Positions 43,419-52,813 of a DNA stretch of 64,000 nt are shown here, piece by piece. The stretch's first letter is position 1. Each line of letters starts with the position of its first letter. The translations under genes were made by a program, and so were the position numbers. The DNA is from JAUWKC01 sp035529895 (GTDB taxonomy: Bacteria; Planctomycetota; Phycisphaerae; Sedimentisphaerales; Anaerobacaceae): positions 73,144 through 137,143 of the forward strand of contig DATKVV010000083.1 of the NCBI GenBank assembly GCA_035529895.1, given 5' to 3'. The notes under the pieces are model-generated. The model saw only the letters and a program-made list of their open reading frames with translations, was not told where the DNA came from and made no database searches.

Positions 43419-43967
43419 ATGCCTATGCTCGAAAAGGGTCTTGTCCAGATTTATACCGGTGATGGAAAGGGCAAAACTACCGCCGCTTTCGGTCTGGCCC
43501 TGCGTGCGGCCGGCCAGGCCAACAAGGTATTGATTTATCAGTTCCTTAAACCTCCCTCGCTTGACATAGGCGAGCGCTTCGCCCTGCAACTGGGTGCGGT
43601 CAGAATCAGGGTCGAATCCCTCGATGTTCCGTGGGATACGTCGGCATCGCTAAAAAACGGGCAAGCTGTTGCCGAAACAAAGGCTGCAATCGCTGAAGCC
43701 CTCGAAAGAATCGCCGAAACCGCACAAAAAAAATTCTACGATGTACTGATACTCGATGAGGTCGTCTTTTGTCTTTCAAGAGGCCTGGCCAGACTGGAAG
43801 ACATCAAGAATATTATTGACAAAAAAGACCCGGCCGTTGAAATCGTCCTTACTGGCAGAGGCGCAACACCCGAACTGATAGCCCTGGCCGATTTGGTAAC
43901 CGAAATGAAAAAAATCAAGCATCCGTTTGACAAGGGATTGCCGGCCAGACGAGGAATTGAGTTTTAG
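43419..43967 (+). CDS. cobO: Cob(I)yrinic acid a,c-diamide adenosyltransferase (CobA/BtuR type)
   Basis: 182 residues; transfers the adenosyl group of ATP to Co(I) corrinoid to form the adenosyl-cobamide. P-loop YTGDGKGKTTAAFGLALRA, VLIYQFLKP, YDVLILDEVVFCLSRGL and EIVLTGRGATPELIALADLVTEM KKIKHPFDKG are the family motifs. Start may be the ATG at 43425, two codons later; no clear Shine-Dalgarno. No other cobalamin genes nearby, so probably a salvage role. Confidence 0.92.
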   Translation: MPMLEKGLVQIYTGDGKGKTTAAFGLALRAAGQANKVLIYQFLKPPSLDIGERFALQLGAVRIRVESLDVPWDTSASLKNGQAVAETKAAIAEALERIAETAQKKFYDVLILDEVVFCLSRGLARLEDIKNIIDKKDPAVEIVLTGRGATPELIALADLVTEMKKIKHPFDKGLPARRGIEF

Positions 43968-44004
43968 ATAGTCGGCAAAACATGGTAATCGAAAGGAATT
44001 ATTG

Positions 44005-44895
44005 ATGAAAAAGAAATTGGGTGAAGAAAAGAACGATATTTCACGCCGCGATTTTATCAAAGCATCGACGATGTCGCTGGCGGCTGTGGCAATAGCTACC
44101 AGGCCAGTCACCGCCGTAGCCGAGGTTGAGCGGGCGGTAAAGAACGAGCGTATAAACCAGTCGGTTTGCAGGTGGTGTTATAGAAAGATGTCGCTTGAAG
44201 AACTATGCGATGCGGCTGCAAAGATGGGCCTTAAGTCCGTCGAGCTGCTCACGCCCACTGAACTGCCGACGGTAAAAAAATACGGCCTGGTCTGCGCGAT
44301 GGTCAACAGCCACGGTATCAAAGACGGCCTGAACAACAGGGACAATCACCCCACGTGCCTCGCCGCCATTCGCCAGAGCATTGACGCCGCGGCCGAACAC
44401 GCGTTTCCAAACGTTATCGCTTTCTCAGGCAATCGGGCCGGCATGACCGACGATGCAGGACTCGAAAATACCGTCATAGGCCTAAAACAAGTAATCGGGT
44501 ACGCCGAAAAGAAAAACGTAACCATCTGCATCGAGCTTCTTAACAGCAAGGTCAATCACAAGGATTATATGTTCGACCGGATGAACTGGGGCGTCGAGCT
44601 CTGCAAAAAAGTCGCCTCCGAACGCCTGAAGATTCTTTACGATATCTATCATACCCAGATTATGGAGGGCGATGTGATTCGCACGATTCGCGATTGTAAG
44701 CAATACATCGGCCACTATCACACAGGCGGAAATCCCGGCCGGCACGAGATAGACGATACGCAGGAGCTGTACTACCCCGCTATTATGCGGGCAATTGCCG
44801 AGACCGGCTTTAAGGGTTACGTCGGCCAGGAGTTTATCCCCACGCGAGACCCGTTAACGTCTCTGGCACAGGGCGTGCAAATCTGCGATGTTTAA
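44005..44895 (+). CDS. Tat-exported TIM-barrel protein of the hydroxypyruvate isomerase/xylose isomerase-like family
   Basis: 296 residues from ATG at 44005 (AAGGA upstream; TTG at 44002 also open). Tat signal DISRRDFIKASTMSLAAVAIA. The mature part is an AP-endonuclease-2/Hyi-type TIM barrel: INQSVCRWCYRKMSLEELCD, GLKSVELLTP, NVIAFSGNRAG, VTICIELLNSKVNHKDYMFD, LKILYDIYHTQIMEGD, IGHYHTGGNPGRHEID and GYVGQEFIPT, with the Glu/Asp/His/Glu metal ligands visible. Family members isomerise hydroxypyruvate or similar sugars; export suggests an extracytoplasmic sugar or a shared planctomycete paralog of unknown substrate. 21 nt before ispD. Confidence 0.85.
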   Translation: MKKKLGEEKNDISRRDFIKASTMSLAAVAIATRPVTAVAEVERAVKNERINQSVCRWCYRKMSLEELCDAAAKMGLKSVELLTPTELPTVKKYGLVCAMVNSHGIKDGLNNRDNHPTCLAAIRQSIDAAAEHAFPNVIAFSGNRAGMTDDAGLENTVIGLKQVIGYAEKKNVTICIELLNSKVNHKDYMFDRMNWGVELCKKVASERLKILYDIYHTQIMEGDVIRTIRDCKQYIGHYHTGGNPGRHEIDDTQELYYPAIMRAIAETGFKGYVGQEFIPTRDPLTSLAQGVQICDV

Positions 44896-44916
44896 CTTTG
44901 CGTAAAGGATAGTTTT

Positions 44917-45657
44917 ATGGCTCACAGTGTTGCTGCCATTATTTGTGCCGCCGGCGCCAGCAGGCGCTTCGGCGGACAGAGAAAAAAACCGTTCGTCGAT
45001 GTGGCCGGCAGGGCCGCCTTTCTGCGAAGCGTGGAGTTCTTTTCAGACCGGGACGACGTTAAGCAGATATTGTTGGCCATCGCCCCCGAAGACCAGGAGA
45101 TTGTAAGCGTCAAATGGGGCCCTAACCTGAAGTTCTTTAATGTGAGAATCTGCTTCGGTGGCGCCGAGCGATTTGACACGGTGACTGAGGCACTCAAACT
45201 CGTCAAAGACGACATCGACCTTATTGCGGTGCACGATGCCGTGCGCTGCTGTGTGACTAAGGAGTGGACGGATAAAGTCATCGCTGCCGCCGCCGGGACA
45301 GGCGCCGCAATACTGGCCTGCCCTCTCGTTGGAACCATAAAGAATGTGAAAGACGGCGCAATAGTCAAAACCGTCGACCGCGCCGGTCTTTACGAAGCAC
45401 AGACACCGCAGGTATTCAACGCCGATTTGCTCAAAAAAGCCTACGATAATCTCAGGAATCTCGACAAAAGCAAAATAAGCGACGATGCCCAGCTCGTCGA
45501 GGCCCTCGGCCGGAAGGTGTCAATTGTCCAGACCGACGCCTCGAACATAAAGATTACGCGTCCGACCGATATTGCCATTGCCGAGGCCATCCTCAAATCC
45601 CGACCCAAAGCCGGTCCAAAAGGGCCAATCGGCCCCTATGCCGAAGCTCAGTGGTAA
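44917..45657 (+). CDS. ispD: 2-C-methyl-D-erythritol 4-phosphate cytidylyltransferase
   Basis: 246 residues; forms CDP-methylerythritol in the non-mevalonate isoprenoid pathway. IICAAGASRRFGGQRKKPF is the CTP-binding Gly/Arg/Lys motif, VHDAVRCCVTKEW holds the usual VHDAARP with Cys-Cys in place of Pro/Phe, and ACPLVGTIKNVKDG, RAGLYEAQTPQVF and TDASNIKITRPTDIAIAEAIL complete the signature. Last ~15 residues are Pro/Gly-rich. Confidence 0.93.
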   Translation: MAHSVAAIICAAGASRRFGGQRKKPFVDVAGRAAFLRSVEFFSDRDDVKQILLAIAPEDQEIVSVKWGPNLKFFNVRICFGGAERFDTVTEALKLVKDDIDLIAVHDAVRCCVTKEWTDKVIAAAAGTGAAILACPLVGTIKNVKDGAIVKTVDRAGLYEAQTPQVFNADLLKKAYDNLRNLDKSKISDDAQLVEALGRKVSIVQTDASNIKITRPTDIAIAEAILKSRPKAGPKGPIGPYAEAQW

Positions 45658-46375
45658 GCCAGTTCCTGAATCATTATTGCCGCCTGTCAGGTCTTCTTCT
45701 GGCCCAAAAGGTTTGTTTCTGCTTGAAAAAGGCGGTTTCTCCGGAACGATACCTTTTACTCATTCGAAGGGCGCGAAGAAAATCCTGGTTTGAAAGAATT
45801 ATTTTCTTGAAATCGGTGGACTTGTCGTTACAACAGCCTATGACTTCACACGCGGAGCTAAGCAATGACGTGACCGGCTAAAGTGCCTGCTGATTTTGAC
45901 ACAATAGCATCAGCCGGATGGCTGTTAACAAGTGAATAGTCTTGTAGCTATTGACTTTTAGCGTCCCGCTCAAGACTGTCAGGTTTTGAAACCCACAAGT
46001 GCAGAAAAGTTGGGGCTCCTCCGCCTGTGGGCAAAGCAGCAGCGGTTGCATATTACAGATCGCCTCTGGGGGGTCTTGATTTAGCGCTATGCAGCGGTGC
46101 GCTTTTGTTGCGCCGCACCCGCGAAAGGAGGGCAGCCTATGAGATGAAAGTCATACCCTGCGTCATTACGAGGAATGTGATGGGCCTTGTCATTGCGAGG
46201 CCTGCGTGCCAGGCCGTGGCAATCTGACCTGTTACGTCCTGATTGCTTTGCCGAGTTTATCCCTTCGTTCCACTCGGGCCAGCCTCTGAGCGAAGCGAAG
46301 GACTCGTAATGACAAAACGTTGTCCTTTTTTAGGTTGAGCAAAAGAATTGCTTAAATTCGAAAGGAGAAAGAAAG
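45658..46375. other. Intergenic region with palindromic repeat
   Basis: About 720 bp with no convincing gene. A CCCACA/TGTGGG stem encloses about 27 nt near 45990-46030, a GC-rich hairpin lies near 46090-46120, and the repeat at 46162-46313 follows. Short frames have no recognisable content. I cannot assign a riboswitch. Confidence 0.4.
46162..46313. repeat. MITE-like palindromic repeat with 11-bp terminal inverted repeats
   Basis: GTCATTACGAG at 46162-46172 is the exact inverse of CTCGTAATGAC at 46303-46313. Inside are GTCATTGCGAGG, GTGGCAATCT, GATTGCTT and GCGAAGCGAAGGA, the word order of a widespread GTCATTGCGAGG-type interspersed repeat. Half copies at 35327-35364 and 54460-54485. Confidence 0.7.
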
Positions 46376-48310
46376 ATGAAAAGGTTAATTGTAATCTTAG
46401 TAAGCATAGTTTTGATATTGGGGCCGGTTAAAACTGCCGGCGCCTTCAGTGGCTCAGGTTCAGGCACAGAACCAGACCCTTACATAATTACAGACGTTAA
46501 TCAACTTCAGGAAATGCAATATGCATTAAATGCCTGGTATGAGCTGGGCAATGGCATCGATGCTTCTAAGACCAAAACCTGGAACAGCGGTGAAGGTTTT
46601 GTCCCTGTCGGGGATGCCGCTCACCCTTTCGTGGGGCATTTTCAGGGCAATGGCTTTACGATATCCCGATTATATATCAAAAGGCTTTCCACTGACTATG
46701 TTGGGCTGTTCGGAAAAATGGGCACCAATGCTGCCGTTGAGCGTATTACCTTAGCAGACCCGAATGCAATGGGCAATAACTATACAGCAAGCCTGGTCGG
46801 CTATACTGATACGTCTTTGAGTTACTGCGATGTATCAGGCGGATATGTAAAAGGCAATAACTACGTTGGGGGACTCATCGGTCAGATCAACAACTCGATG
46901 AGCGATTGCAATTCGTTACTGATAACAGTTTATGGCGCTGATAATGTCGGGGGCCTTGCCGGTCATTGCACCTCTGTAAGCAATTGTGCTTCTTCAGGTC
47001 TTGTCCAGGGAAACGCCGGCGTTGGCGGCCTCGTCGGTTATGCAAACGGCTCAATAGAGAATTCCGACTCACAGGCGGGCGTTTTGGGCACCGGCGAGAA
47101 TTGCGGCGGACTTGGCGGCTATCACACTGGAGGCCTTGCAGCAAATTGTTACGCCGCGGGTTCTGTAACCGGTTCCGCCGATGTTGGGGCTTTGTTTGGA
47201 GAAAATGCGGGCACCTCAATAGACAAGTGCTATGCTGCAGGCAACGTTGGCGCTGCAGGTGACAATAGCAACTATGGTGGATTGGTCGGCCGCTTTGTCG
47301 CAGAGTGGGTTACCTGTGACATAATCAACTGTCATGCTGCCGGTGCTGTGGATGGTCATACCCACGTAGGCGGTTTGGTTGGTTATATTTACAGCTACCA
47401 TGGCGCGGCGAATATCAACAATTGTTATTCCACAGCCAATGTAACGGGCAGCGGCACCCATGTTGGCGGTTTGATTGGACGGGAACAACAGGGGTATGCC
47501 GGGGATTGTACAAGTACTGACTCTTATTCCACCGGTTCTGTATATGGTTCCGGCAATTATGTTGGAGGCTTCATAGGCTATTACGATTACTGTAACATAA
47601 CAGATTGTTACACCTTGGGTAATGTTCATGGCGAAGCTTCCAATGTTGGAGGTATGGGAGGTTATGCCGGTAGCGGCTCTATCAACAGGTGTTACGCCAA
47701 AGGACAAGACGTCGAAGGGGCTTCGTTTGTAGGGGGTCTTCTTGGTCAAAACAGCCAGGCGTCCATATCTCAGAGTTATTCTGTAATGGATGTTAATAGT
47801 CTTGGCGACGATGCGGGAGGTCTAATCGGTTATAACAATGGTTCTGTCGAAAACTGTTACGCCCGAGGCACTGTAATCGGCGCCGATTATGTGGGGGGCT
47901 TTGCCGGCGAGAATGCCGACAGCGGGGACATATCAAAGTGCTATTCGACCGGAAGTGTAACCGGCGTTTACAACGTAGGAGGTTTTGCCGGCTGGAGTAG
48001 CGGAAGCTCCGCCGATAACTACTGGGATATCGAGACTTCAGGCCGGCCGACCAGCCCAGGGGCCGAAGGTAAGTTCACAGAAGAGATGATGCAGCAAAGC
48101 ACCTTTGAGCCGGCCTGGGACTTCGAGGCCGTCTGGGGCATTGAGGAAGGTCTAACATATCCCGTATTGCTTACGATAAGTCATACTCCCACCTGCGGCG
48201 ATCCTTGGCATCCTTATCCAGTCGGTGACCTTAATCATGACTGCCACGTCAATTTTCTCGACTTCGCTGCCTTCAGCTCGCATTGGCTCGAAGACACCGC
48301 GCCGCAGTGA
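46376..48310 (+). CDS. Secreted GLUG-repeat protein with dockerin-like tail
   Basis: 644 residues, AGGAG ribosome site. Signal peptide KRLIVILVSIVLILGPVKTAGA. N-terminal segment TEPDPYIITDVNQLQEMQ with GHFQGNGFTISRLYIK, then about 14 GLUG-type repeats (VGGLVGY, NCYSTANVTGSGTHVGGLIG) from roughly residue 120 to 560, forming a beta-helix/adhesin-like stalk. The end, GDLNHDCHVNFLDFAAFSSHWLE, is a single dockerin-like half repeat of the planctomycete kind. Probably a cell-surface or secreted adhesin; GLUG proteins are often assigned to surface binding. Confidence 0.85.
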   Translation: MKRLIVILVSIVLILGPVKTAGAFSGSGSGTEPDPYIITDVNQLQEMQYALNAWYELGNGIDASKTKTWNSGEGFVPVGDAAHPFVGHFQGNGFTISRLYIKRLSTDYVGLFGKMGTNAAVERITLADPNAMGNNYTASLVGYTDTSLSYCDVSGGYVKGNNYVGGLIGQINNSMSDCNSLLITVYGADNVGGLAGHCTSVSNCASSGLVQGNAGVGGLVGYANGSIENSDSQAGVLGTGENCGGLGGYHTGGLAANCYAAGSVTGSADVGALFGENAGTSIDKCYAAGNVGAAGDNSNYGGLVGRFVAEWVTCDIINCHAAGAVDGHTHVGGLVGYIYSYHGAANINNCYSTANVTGSGTHVGGLIGREQQGYAGDCTSTDSYSTGSVYGSGNYVGGFIGYYDYCNITDCYTLGNVHGEASNVGGMGGYAGSGSINRCYAKGQDVEGASFVGGLLGQNSQASISQSYSVMDVNSLGDDAGGLIGYNNGSVENCYARGTVIGADYVGGFAGENADSGDISKCYSTGSVTGVYNVGGFAGWSSGSSADNYWDIETSGRPTSPGAEGKFTEEMMQQSTFEPAWDFEAVWGIEEGLTYPVLLTISHTPTCGDPWHPYPVGDLNHDCHVNFLDFAAFSSHWLEDTAPQ

Positions 48311-48334
48311 TAAGCAGTTCGTCTCTGCAAATAC

Positions 48335-48368
48335 AAGGCCGTGAGTATTACACTTGCGGCCTTTTTTC
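48335..48368 (+). terminator. Rho-independent terminator after the GLUG gene
   Basis: AAGGCCG (48335-48341) pairs with CGGCCTT (48357-48363), followed by a T-run (TTTTCTTTC). Confidence 0.7.
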
Positions 48369-48499
48369 TTTCTTTTACCCCACTTGTATGCTACACTGCA
48401 ACCCAAATTTCTCGTATTGTGTCAAACACACTGAAGCATTAGTCTTGAGAAAATCGATATACATAAAGGATTGGCAGACTATACAGAGTTGAGGCAAGT

Positions 48500-49951
48500 A
48501 TGGAGATTTGCGATACCAGGACGGCATCCAGCCGGAAGATATCGGTTAATGACAGCAAACTGAGCGTGGCAGGAACAAAGTTCCACTTCATCGGGGCCGG
48601 AGGTATCGGCATGAGCGGGCTGGCCAAGCTTCTGATAAAAAACAAGGCCGCTGTTACAGGCTCCGACCAGACCAAAAGCCCCGTCACCGACATGCTCGGC
48701 AAAATCGGGGCCGACATAAGAATCGGCCACGATGCAGGCCATCTCCCTGCGCAGACCGACGCCGTCGTCATCTCCGCGGCCATAAGAGAAGATAACCCAG
48801 AATTGCAGGAGGCACGCAAAAGAGGCTGCAGAATTTACAAATACGCTCAGATGTTAGGCGAACTGATGGATTGCTATGAGGGCATCGCAATCAGCGGCAC
48901 GCACGGCAAGAGCACCACCAGCGGCTGGCTGGTCTATTGCCTCCAACAAGCCGGACTTGACCCCAATTTCATTATCGGGGCAGACATTACCCAACTGTGC
49001 AGCTCTTCCGGCGCCGGCAATGGCAGGTACTTCATCGCCGAGGCCTGCGAATACGACCGAAGCTTCCTGAACCTCAGGCCAAAAATTGCGGCCATACTCA
49101 ACATCGAGCAGGACCACCTCGATTATTATAAGAATGAACAAGAAATAGTGGAGGCCTTCGCCGAGTTTGCGCTCGGCGTTAAGCCGGATGGGACCCTCAT
49201 TGCGAACGGCATGGATTCAAATGTCGCAAAAGTCCTCAGGCAGGCGAGTGCCGGCCTGCGCTGCCAGACATTCGGACTCGAAAGGAGCTGCGATTTTTCA
49301 GCCCAAAATATACAGCTAAACCACGGATTATACGCCTTCGACGTCTATCACCACGACAAGCTGCTCGGCCCGGCCAAAATCAGCCTGCCGGGCCGCCACA
49401 GTGTCCTCAATGCCCTGGCGGTGGTAGCTGTGTCCGTCAACGCCGGACTGGACCCTCAACAGATACTCCGGTTACTGCCCGGTTTTACCGGCGTGGACCG
49501 CAGACTGACACTCAAGGGGCACTTTAACCAAATCACGGTCCTTGATGACTATGCACACCACCCTACCGAAATCAAGGCCTCGCTGAAGGCAATGCGAGAA
49601 AGGTATCAGCCAAAGCGGATTTGGTGTATTTTTCAGCCGCACCAATACAGTAGAACGAGGTTTCTGCTTGATGATTTCACAGAAAGCTTTAAGCTTGCCG
49701 ATGTAACCATTGTTCCGGAGATTTACTTTGTTCGGGACTCGCAGCAGACGAAAAAGGAAGTTAATGCCCGGATGCTTGCGGAGCGGATGCGAAGCAACGG
49801 AACCGAGGCGGTGTTTATAGATGACTTTGACCGAATCTGCGATTACTTGGAGCAGAATGTTACTGCCGGCGATTTGGTGGTGACAATGGGTGCGGGTGAT
49901 ATTTGGAAGGTAGCAGATGAGTATATTCAGCGGATTGGACGAAATAGTTGA
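48500..49951 (+). CDS. murC: UDP-N-acetylmuramate--L-alanine ligase
   Basis: 483 residues. First amino-acid addition to UDP-MurNAc. FHFIGAGGIGMSGLAKLL (UDP-binding), ISGTHGKSTTSGWLVYCL (ATP P-loop), NIEQDHLDYY, GRHSVLNALAVVA and LDDYAHHPTEIKASL (C-terminal domain). First gene of a murC-murB-ddl-ftsQ cluster; its 3' end overlaps murB by 35 nt. A short N-terminal extension (~25 residues) precedes the Rossmann motif. Confidence 0.96.
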   Translation: MEICDTRTASSRKISVNDSKLSVAGTKFHFIGAGGIGMSGLAKLLIKNKAAVTGSDQTKSPVTDMLGKIGADIRIGHDAGHLPAQTDAVVISAAIREDNPELQEARKRGCRIYKYAQMLGELMDCYEGIAISGTHGKSTTSGWLVYCLQQAGLDPNFIIGADITQLCSSSGAGNGRYFIAEACEYDRSFLNLRPKIAAILNIEQDHLDYYKNEQEIVEAFAEFALGVKPDGTLIANGMDSNVAKVLRQASAGLRCQTFGLERSCDFSAQNIQLNHGLYAFDVYHHDKLLGPAKISLPGRHSVLNALAVVAVSVNAGLDPQQILRLLPGFTGVDRRLTLKGHFNQITVLDDYAHHPTEIKASLKAMRERYQPKRIWCIFQPHQYSRTRFLLDDFTESFKLADVTIVPEIYFVRDSQQTKKEVNARMLAERMRSNGTEAVFIDDFDRICDYLEQNVTAGDLVVTMGAGDIWKVADEYIQRIGRNS

Positions 49952-50801
49952 GACCGATTATCCTTTGGCCGGGCACACATGGTATGGCCTGGGCGGCCCG
50001 GCCGATTATTTCATAAGGCCTCGCACCGTCGACCAGTTGAAAGAAGCGGTCCAGCGCTGTAACGAAAACAACATCAGGACCTGCGTGATGGGCTTCGGCT
50101 CCAACCTGCTAATCAGCGACGACGGCGTCCGCGCAGCAGTCCTGAAACTCGAAGGAGAGCAGTTTGCGCAAACAGAGTTTGATGGCGAACAGCTTATTGC
50201 CTGGGCCGGCGCCGACTTGAGAAAACTGGTCCGAACCTGTGTTAAAAAGGGGCTTTCAGGTCTTGAGGGCCTGACCGGTATACCCAGCTCGATTGGCGGA
50301 GCGGTAAGAATGAATGCGGGCGGGCGATTCGGCGATATCGGCGCCGCTGTAGAATCCGTAACGCTCATGGATAATCAAGGCAATGTCTTCGAGAAAAACA
50401 AGCCCGAACTGATGTTCGACTATCGCAGGACAAACATTACCGCCAAGTTTATTCTTAGCGCCACACTGAAACTTAACGCCGCCGACCCCGACCAGATTTT
50501 GCGGACCGTAAAGGAAGTCTGGGTCTATAAAGAAAACAGTCAGCCCCCGCTTAATACAAGAAATGCCGGATGCGTGTTCAAAAACCCCAGGGGTATTTCC
50601 GCCGGCGCCCTGATTGACAGGGCCGGTCTCAAAGGCCTGCAAATCGGCGGAGCCGTCGTCAGCGAAAAACACGCGAATTTCATAATCGCAGAAGAAGGCT
50701 GCACAAGCCGGGATGTAATGAGACTGATAGATGCAATAAGACAAAGAGTCAAGCAGCAATTCGATATCGAGCTGGAGCTTGAAATCGAACTCTGGAATTA
50801 G
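49917..50801 (+). CDS. murB: UDP-N-acetylenolpyruvoylglucosamine reductase
   Basis: 294 residues, type II MurB. Flavoenzyme that reduces the enolpyruvyl group to the lactyl of MurNAc. AGHTWYGLGGPADYFIRP and VMGFGSNLLISDDGVRAAV bind FAD; GLEGLTGIPSSIGGAVRMNAGG follows. The proton-donor site reads RNAGCVFKNP, that is Cys where E. coli has Ser229; Cys is known in part of the family. Starts inside murC in a different frame. Confidence 0.95.
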   Translation: MSIFSGLDEIVETDYPLAGHTWYGLGGPADYFIRPRTVDQLKEAVQRCNENNIRTCVMGFGSNLLISDDGVRAAVLKLEGEQFAQTEFDGEQLIAWAGADLRKLVRTCVKKGLSGLEGLTGIPSSIGGAVRMNAGGRFGDIGAAVESVTLMDNQGNVFEKNKPELMFDYRRTNITAKFILSATLKLNAADPDQILRTVKEVWVYKENSQPPLNTRNAGCVFKNPRGISAGALIDRAGLKGLQIGGAVVSEKHANFIIAEEGCTSRDVMRLIDAIRQRVKQQFDIELELEIELWN

Positions 50802-50803
50802 AA

Positions 50804-51793
50804 ATGACCTTTGAATCGCTAACAAATCCTCGACCGCCTATAGCCGGCGGTCAGTTGAAAGCAGCTGTCCTTATGGGCGGCATCGGCGAAGAACGGGACA
50901 TCAGCATTCAAAGCGGCGCCTGCGTCACGCAGGCATTAAAGGACAGCGGCCTGAACGTGATAGCTGCTGACATCGCGCCGGATAATTTGACTATACTGGA
51001 AGACGAGAGTATCGATGTATTCTTTATCGCACTGCACGGGAGGTTTGGTGAAGACGGCCAGCTTCAGCAGATTCTTGAAGAAAAATCGCTTGCTTATACC
51101 GGCAGCGGGCCCCGGGCAAGCAGGCTGGCCTTTGACAAGTTAGCCAGCAAGAACTGCTTCGCCAAAGCCGGCATCACAACGCCGAAGGCAGTTAAGTTTG
51201 ATGCCGCAATGGGGATAAGAGAGCTTCAGAAGCAGCTCGTCAACCTTGGCGAGCGCTTCGTGGTCAAGCCCTCAAGACAGGGAAGCACCATTGGGGTCAG
51301 TATCGTCGACAATCCGAAGTCGGCGGTTGCGGCCGCCAACGAGTGCTCACGGATGTTTGGCGATTGTATGATTGAGCAGTTTATTGCAGGCAGAGAAATA
51401 ACTGTCGGCATACTGGGTAATCGCGCGCTGCCCGTTATTGAGATTAAAAGCAAAACGGGCTTCTATGATTACCGGGCAAAATACCTCGACGAGCGAACAG
51501 AGTTCCTTTTCGGGACCATTGATGACCCCGCACTGACCGCGGAAATCGAGGCGACCGCGCTCAATTGCTTTGACACGCTCGGCTGCCGGCACTTTGCAAG
51601 AGTTGATCTTATCATGGACAACGAGCAGACAGTTTATACTTTGGAGGTTAATACCATCCCCGGCTTCACGACGCATTCACTCCTGCCGATGGCCGCGGCA
51701 AAGGCAGGACTTTCAATGAGCCATCTGTGTATGAAAATTATCGAGGCCGCATTAGCCGAACAAAACAGCGCGGTTGGACGACAGGTCGTTTGA
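50804..51793 (+). CDS. ddl: D-alanine--D-alanine ligase
   Basis: 329 residues, ATP-grasp ligase making D-Ala-D-Ala for the pentapeptide. VLMGGIGEERDISIQSG, FIALHGRFGEDGQLQQILE, YTGSGPRASRLAFDKLASK, RFVVKPSRQGSTIGVSIV, EQFIAGREITVGILG and LEVNTIPGFTTHSLLPMAA are the conserved segments. Starts 3 nt after the murB stop codon. Confidence 0.96.
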   Translation: MTFESLTNPRPPIAGGQLKAAVLMGGIGEERDISIQSGACVTQALKDSGLNVIAADIAPDNLTILEDESIDVFFIALHGRFGEDGQLQQILEEKSLAYTGSGPRASRLAFDKLASKNCFAKAGITTPKAVKFDAAMGIRELQKQLVNLGERFVVKPSRQGSTIGVSIVDNPKSAVAAANECSRMFGDCMIEQFIAGREITVGILGNRALPVIEIKSKTGFYDYRAKYLDERTEFLFGTIDDPALTAEIEATALNCFDTLGCRHFARVDLIMDNEQTVYTLEVNTIPGFTTHSLLPMAAAKAGLSMSHLCMKIIEAALAEQNSAVGRQVV

Positions 51794-51865
51794 ACCATAA
51801 AAATAGCTGATATCTCGTTAGCCTGACACAGTACGATATACGTAATTCGCAGCAAGAGACAAGCG

Positions 51866-52813
51866 GTGGCCAAAAACAAAAAAACGAAAAACCAGACAAA
51901 AAGAATATCATTCAAACTCGGCGCCTCAAAAGGCAGGAAAAGACGAAACGCACATCCCGGCAGCCGGACTTGGAAAGTCGTTTCGTTGACTGCTCTGGTG
52001 GTACTGTGCGCAGTTTGTCTTTTTGCCGGCGCAGGAGTCGGCTTCGTATTCCTTGAGAAATACGTCAAGACCCATTTGTCGCAACCGCTGCGCTCCCTTG
52101 AATTGGCAGGCGTCCCCGCCTGGGCCAATGAGGCGCTAAAACAGAAGATTTACGCTGCGGCCATACCTTACGGTGAGCCTCTTGAGCTTGATGAACAGAC
52201 GGCCCGCTCCGTTCAGAACAACCTCGCCCGGCAAGTTGCATGGCTGGACAAAGTGAAAGTACAGGCCGCCCACAGCAGTCTACTTGTCGAAGCCTTGTGG
52301 CGAAAACCTCTGGCCCTGGTCAGAACAGGCATGCAAAAGCTTTACGTGGATGCCAACCTCGTGGTGCTCGATTTCGTGCCGATATCGAGCCTGCCTATCG
52401 TGGAAGTAAAAGGCCTGTCGAAAAACGCGAAAGCACCCGCCCCCGGCGAAGTCTGGAGGGAGGACGACCTCGGTGCGGCTATAGCTATACTGGACCGCCT
52501 CGACCGAATGGACAAACTTGTCACGCCTGATAAACCCCTGCTCTATGAAATAGGCTGTATCGACGTAAGCAATTTCAACGGCCGGCGGAACGCTCATGCC
52601 CCGCACATCGTTATGTATGCCCAGGACAATACGGAGATTATTTGGGGCGCCGAGTACGGCGAATGGCAGCGATATCTCGAAGCTCCCGATGAGGAGAAAC
52701 TCGCCGGGCTGTACAGTTATTACAAAGAATACGGGTCCCTCCAGGAAGGTGCAAGATTTATCAACCTGTGCGACCCGCAGGGAATAGTCCCCCTGCCAAT
52801 AGATAAGTATTAG
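51866..52813 (+). CDS. ftsQ: FtsQ/DivIB-like cell-division protein
   Basis: 315 residues from GTG at 51866. Lys-rich cytoplasmic head (KNKKTKNQTKRISF), one TM helix at about 36-58 (VVSLTALVVLCAVCLFAGAGVGFVF), then a periplasmic region with a POTRA-like part (LDKVKVQAAHSSLLVEALWRKPLALV) and LYVDANLVVLDFVPIS, the strand typical of FtsQ. Placement right after murC-murB-ddl supports the call, though sequence identity to proteobacterial FtsQ is low. Would link FtsB/FtsL to the divisome. Confidence 0.72.
   Translation: MAKNKKTKNQTKRISFKLGASKGRKRRNAHPGSRTWKVVSLTALVVLCAVCLFAGAGVGFVFLEKYVKTHLSQPLRSLELAGVPAWANEALKQKIYAAAIPYGEPLELDEQTARSVQNNLARQVAWLDKVKVQAAHSSLLVEALWRKPLALVRTGMQKLYVDANLVVLDFVPISSLPIVEVKGLSKNAKAPAPGEVWREDDLGAAIAILDRLDRMDKLVTPDKPLLYEIGCIDVSNFNGRRNAHAPHIVMYAQDNTEIIWGAEYGEWQRYLEAPDEEKLAGLYSYYKEYGSLQEGARFINLCDPQGIVPLPIDKY

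Noticed and set aside
45980..46120. Possible riboswitch upstream of the repeat
   Set aside because: Hairpins present but the conserved core words of cobalamin, c-di-GMP or preQ1 switches are missing.
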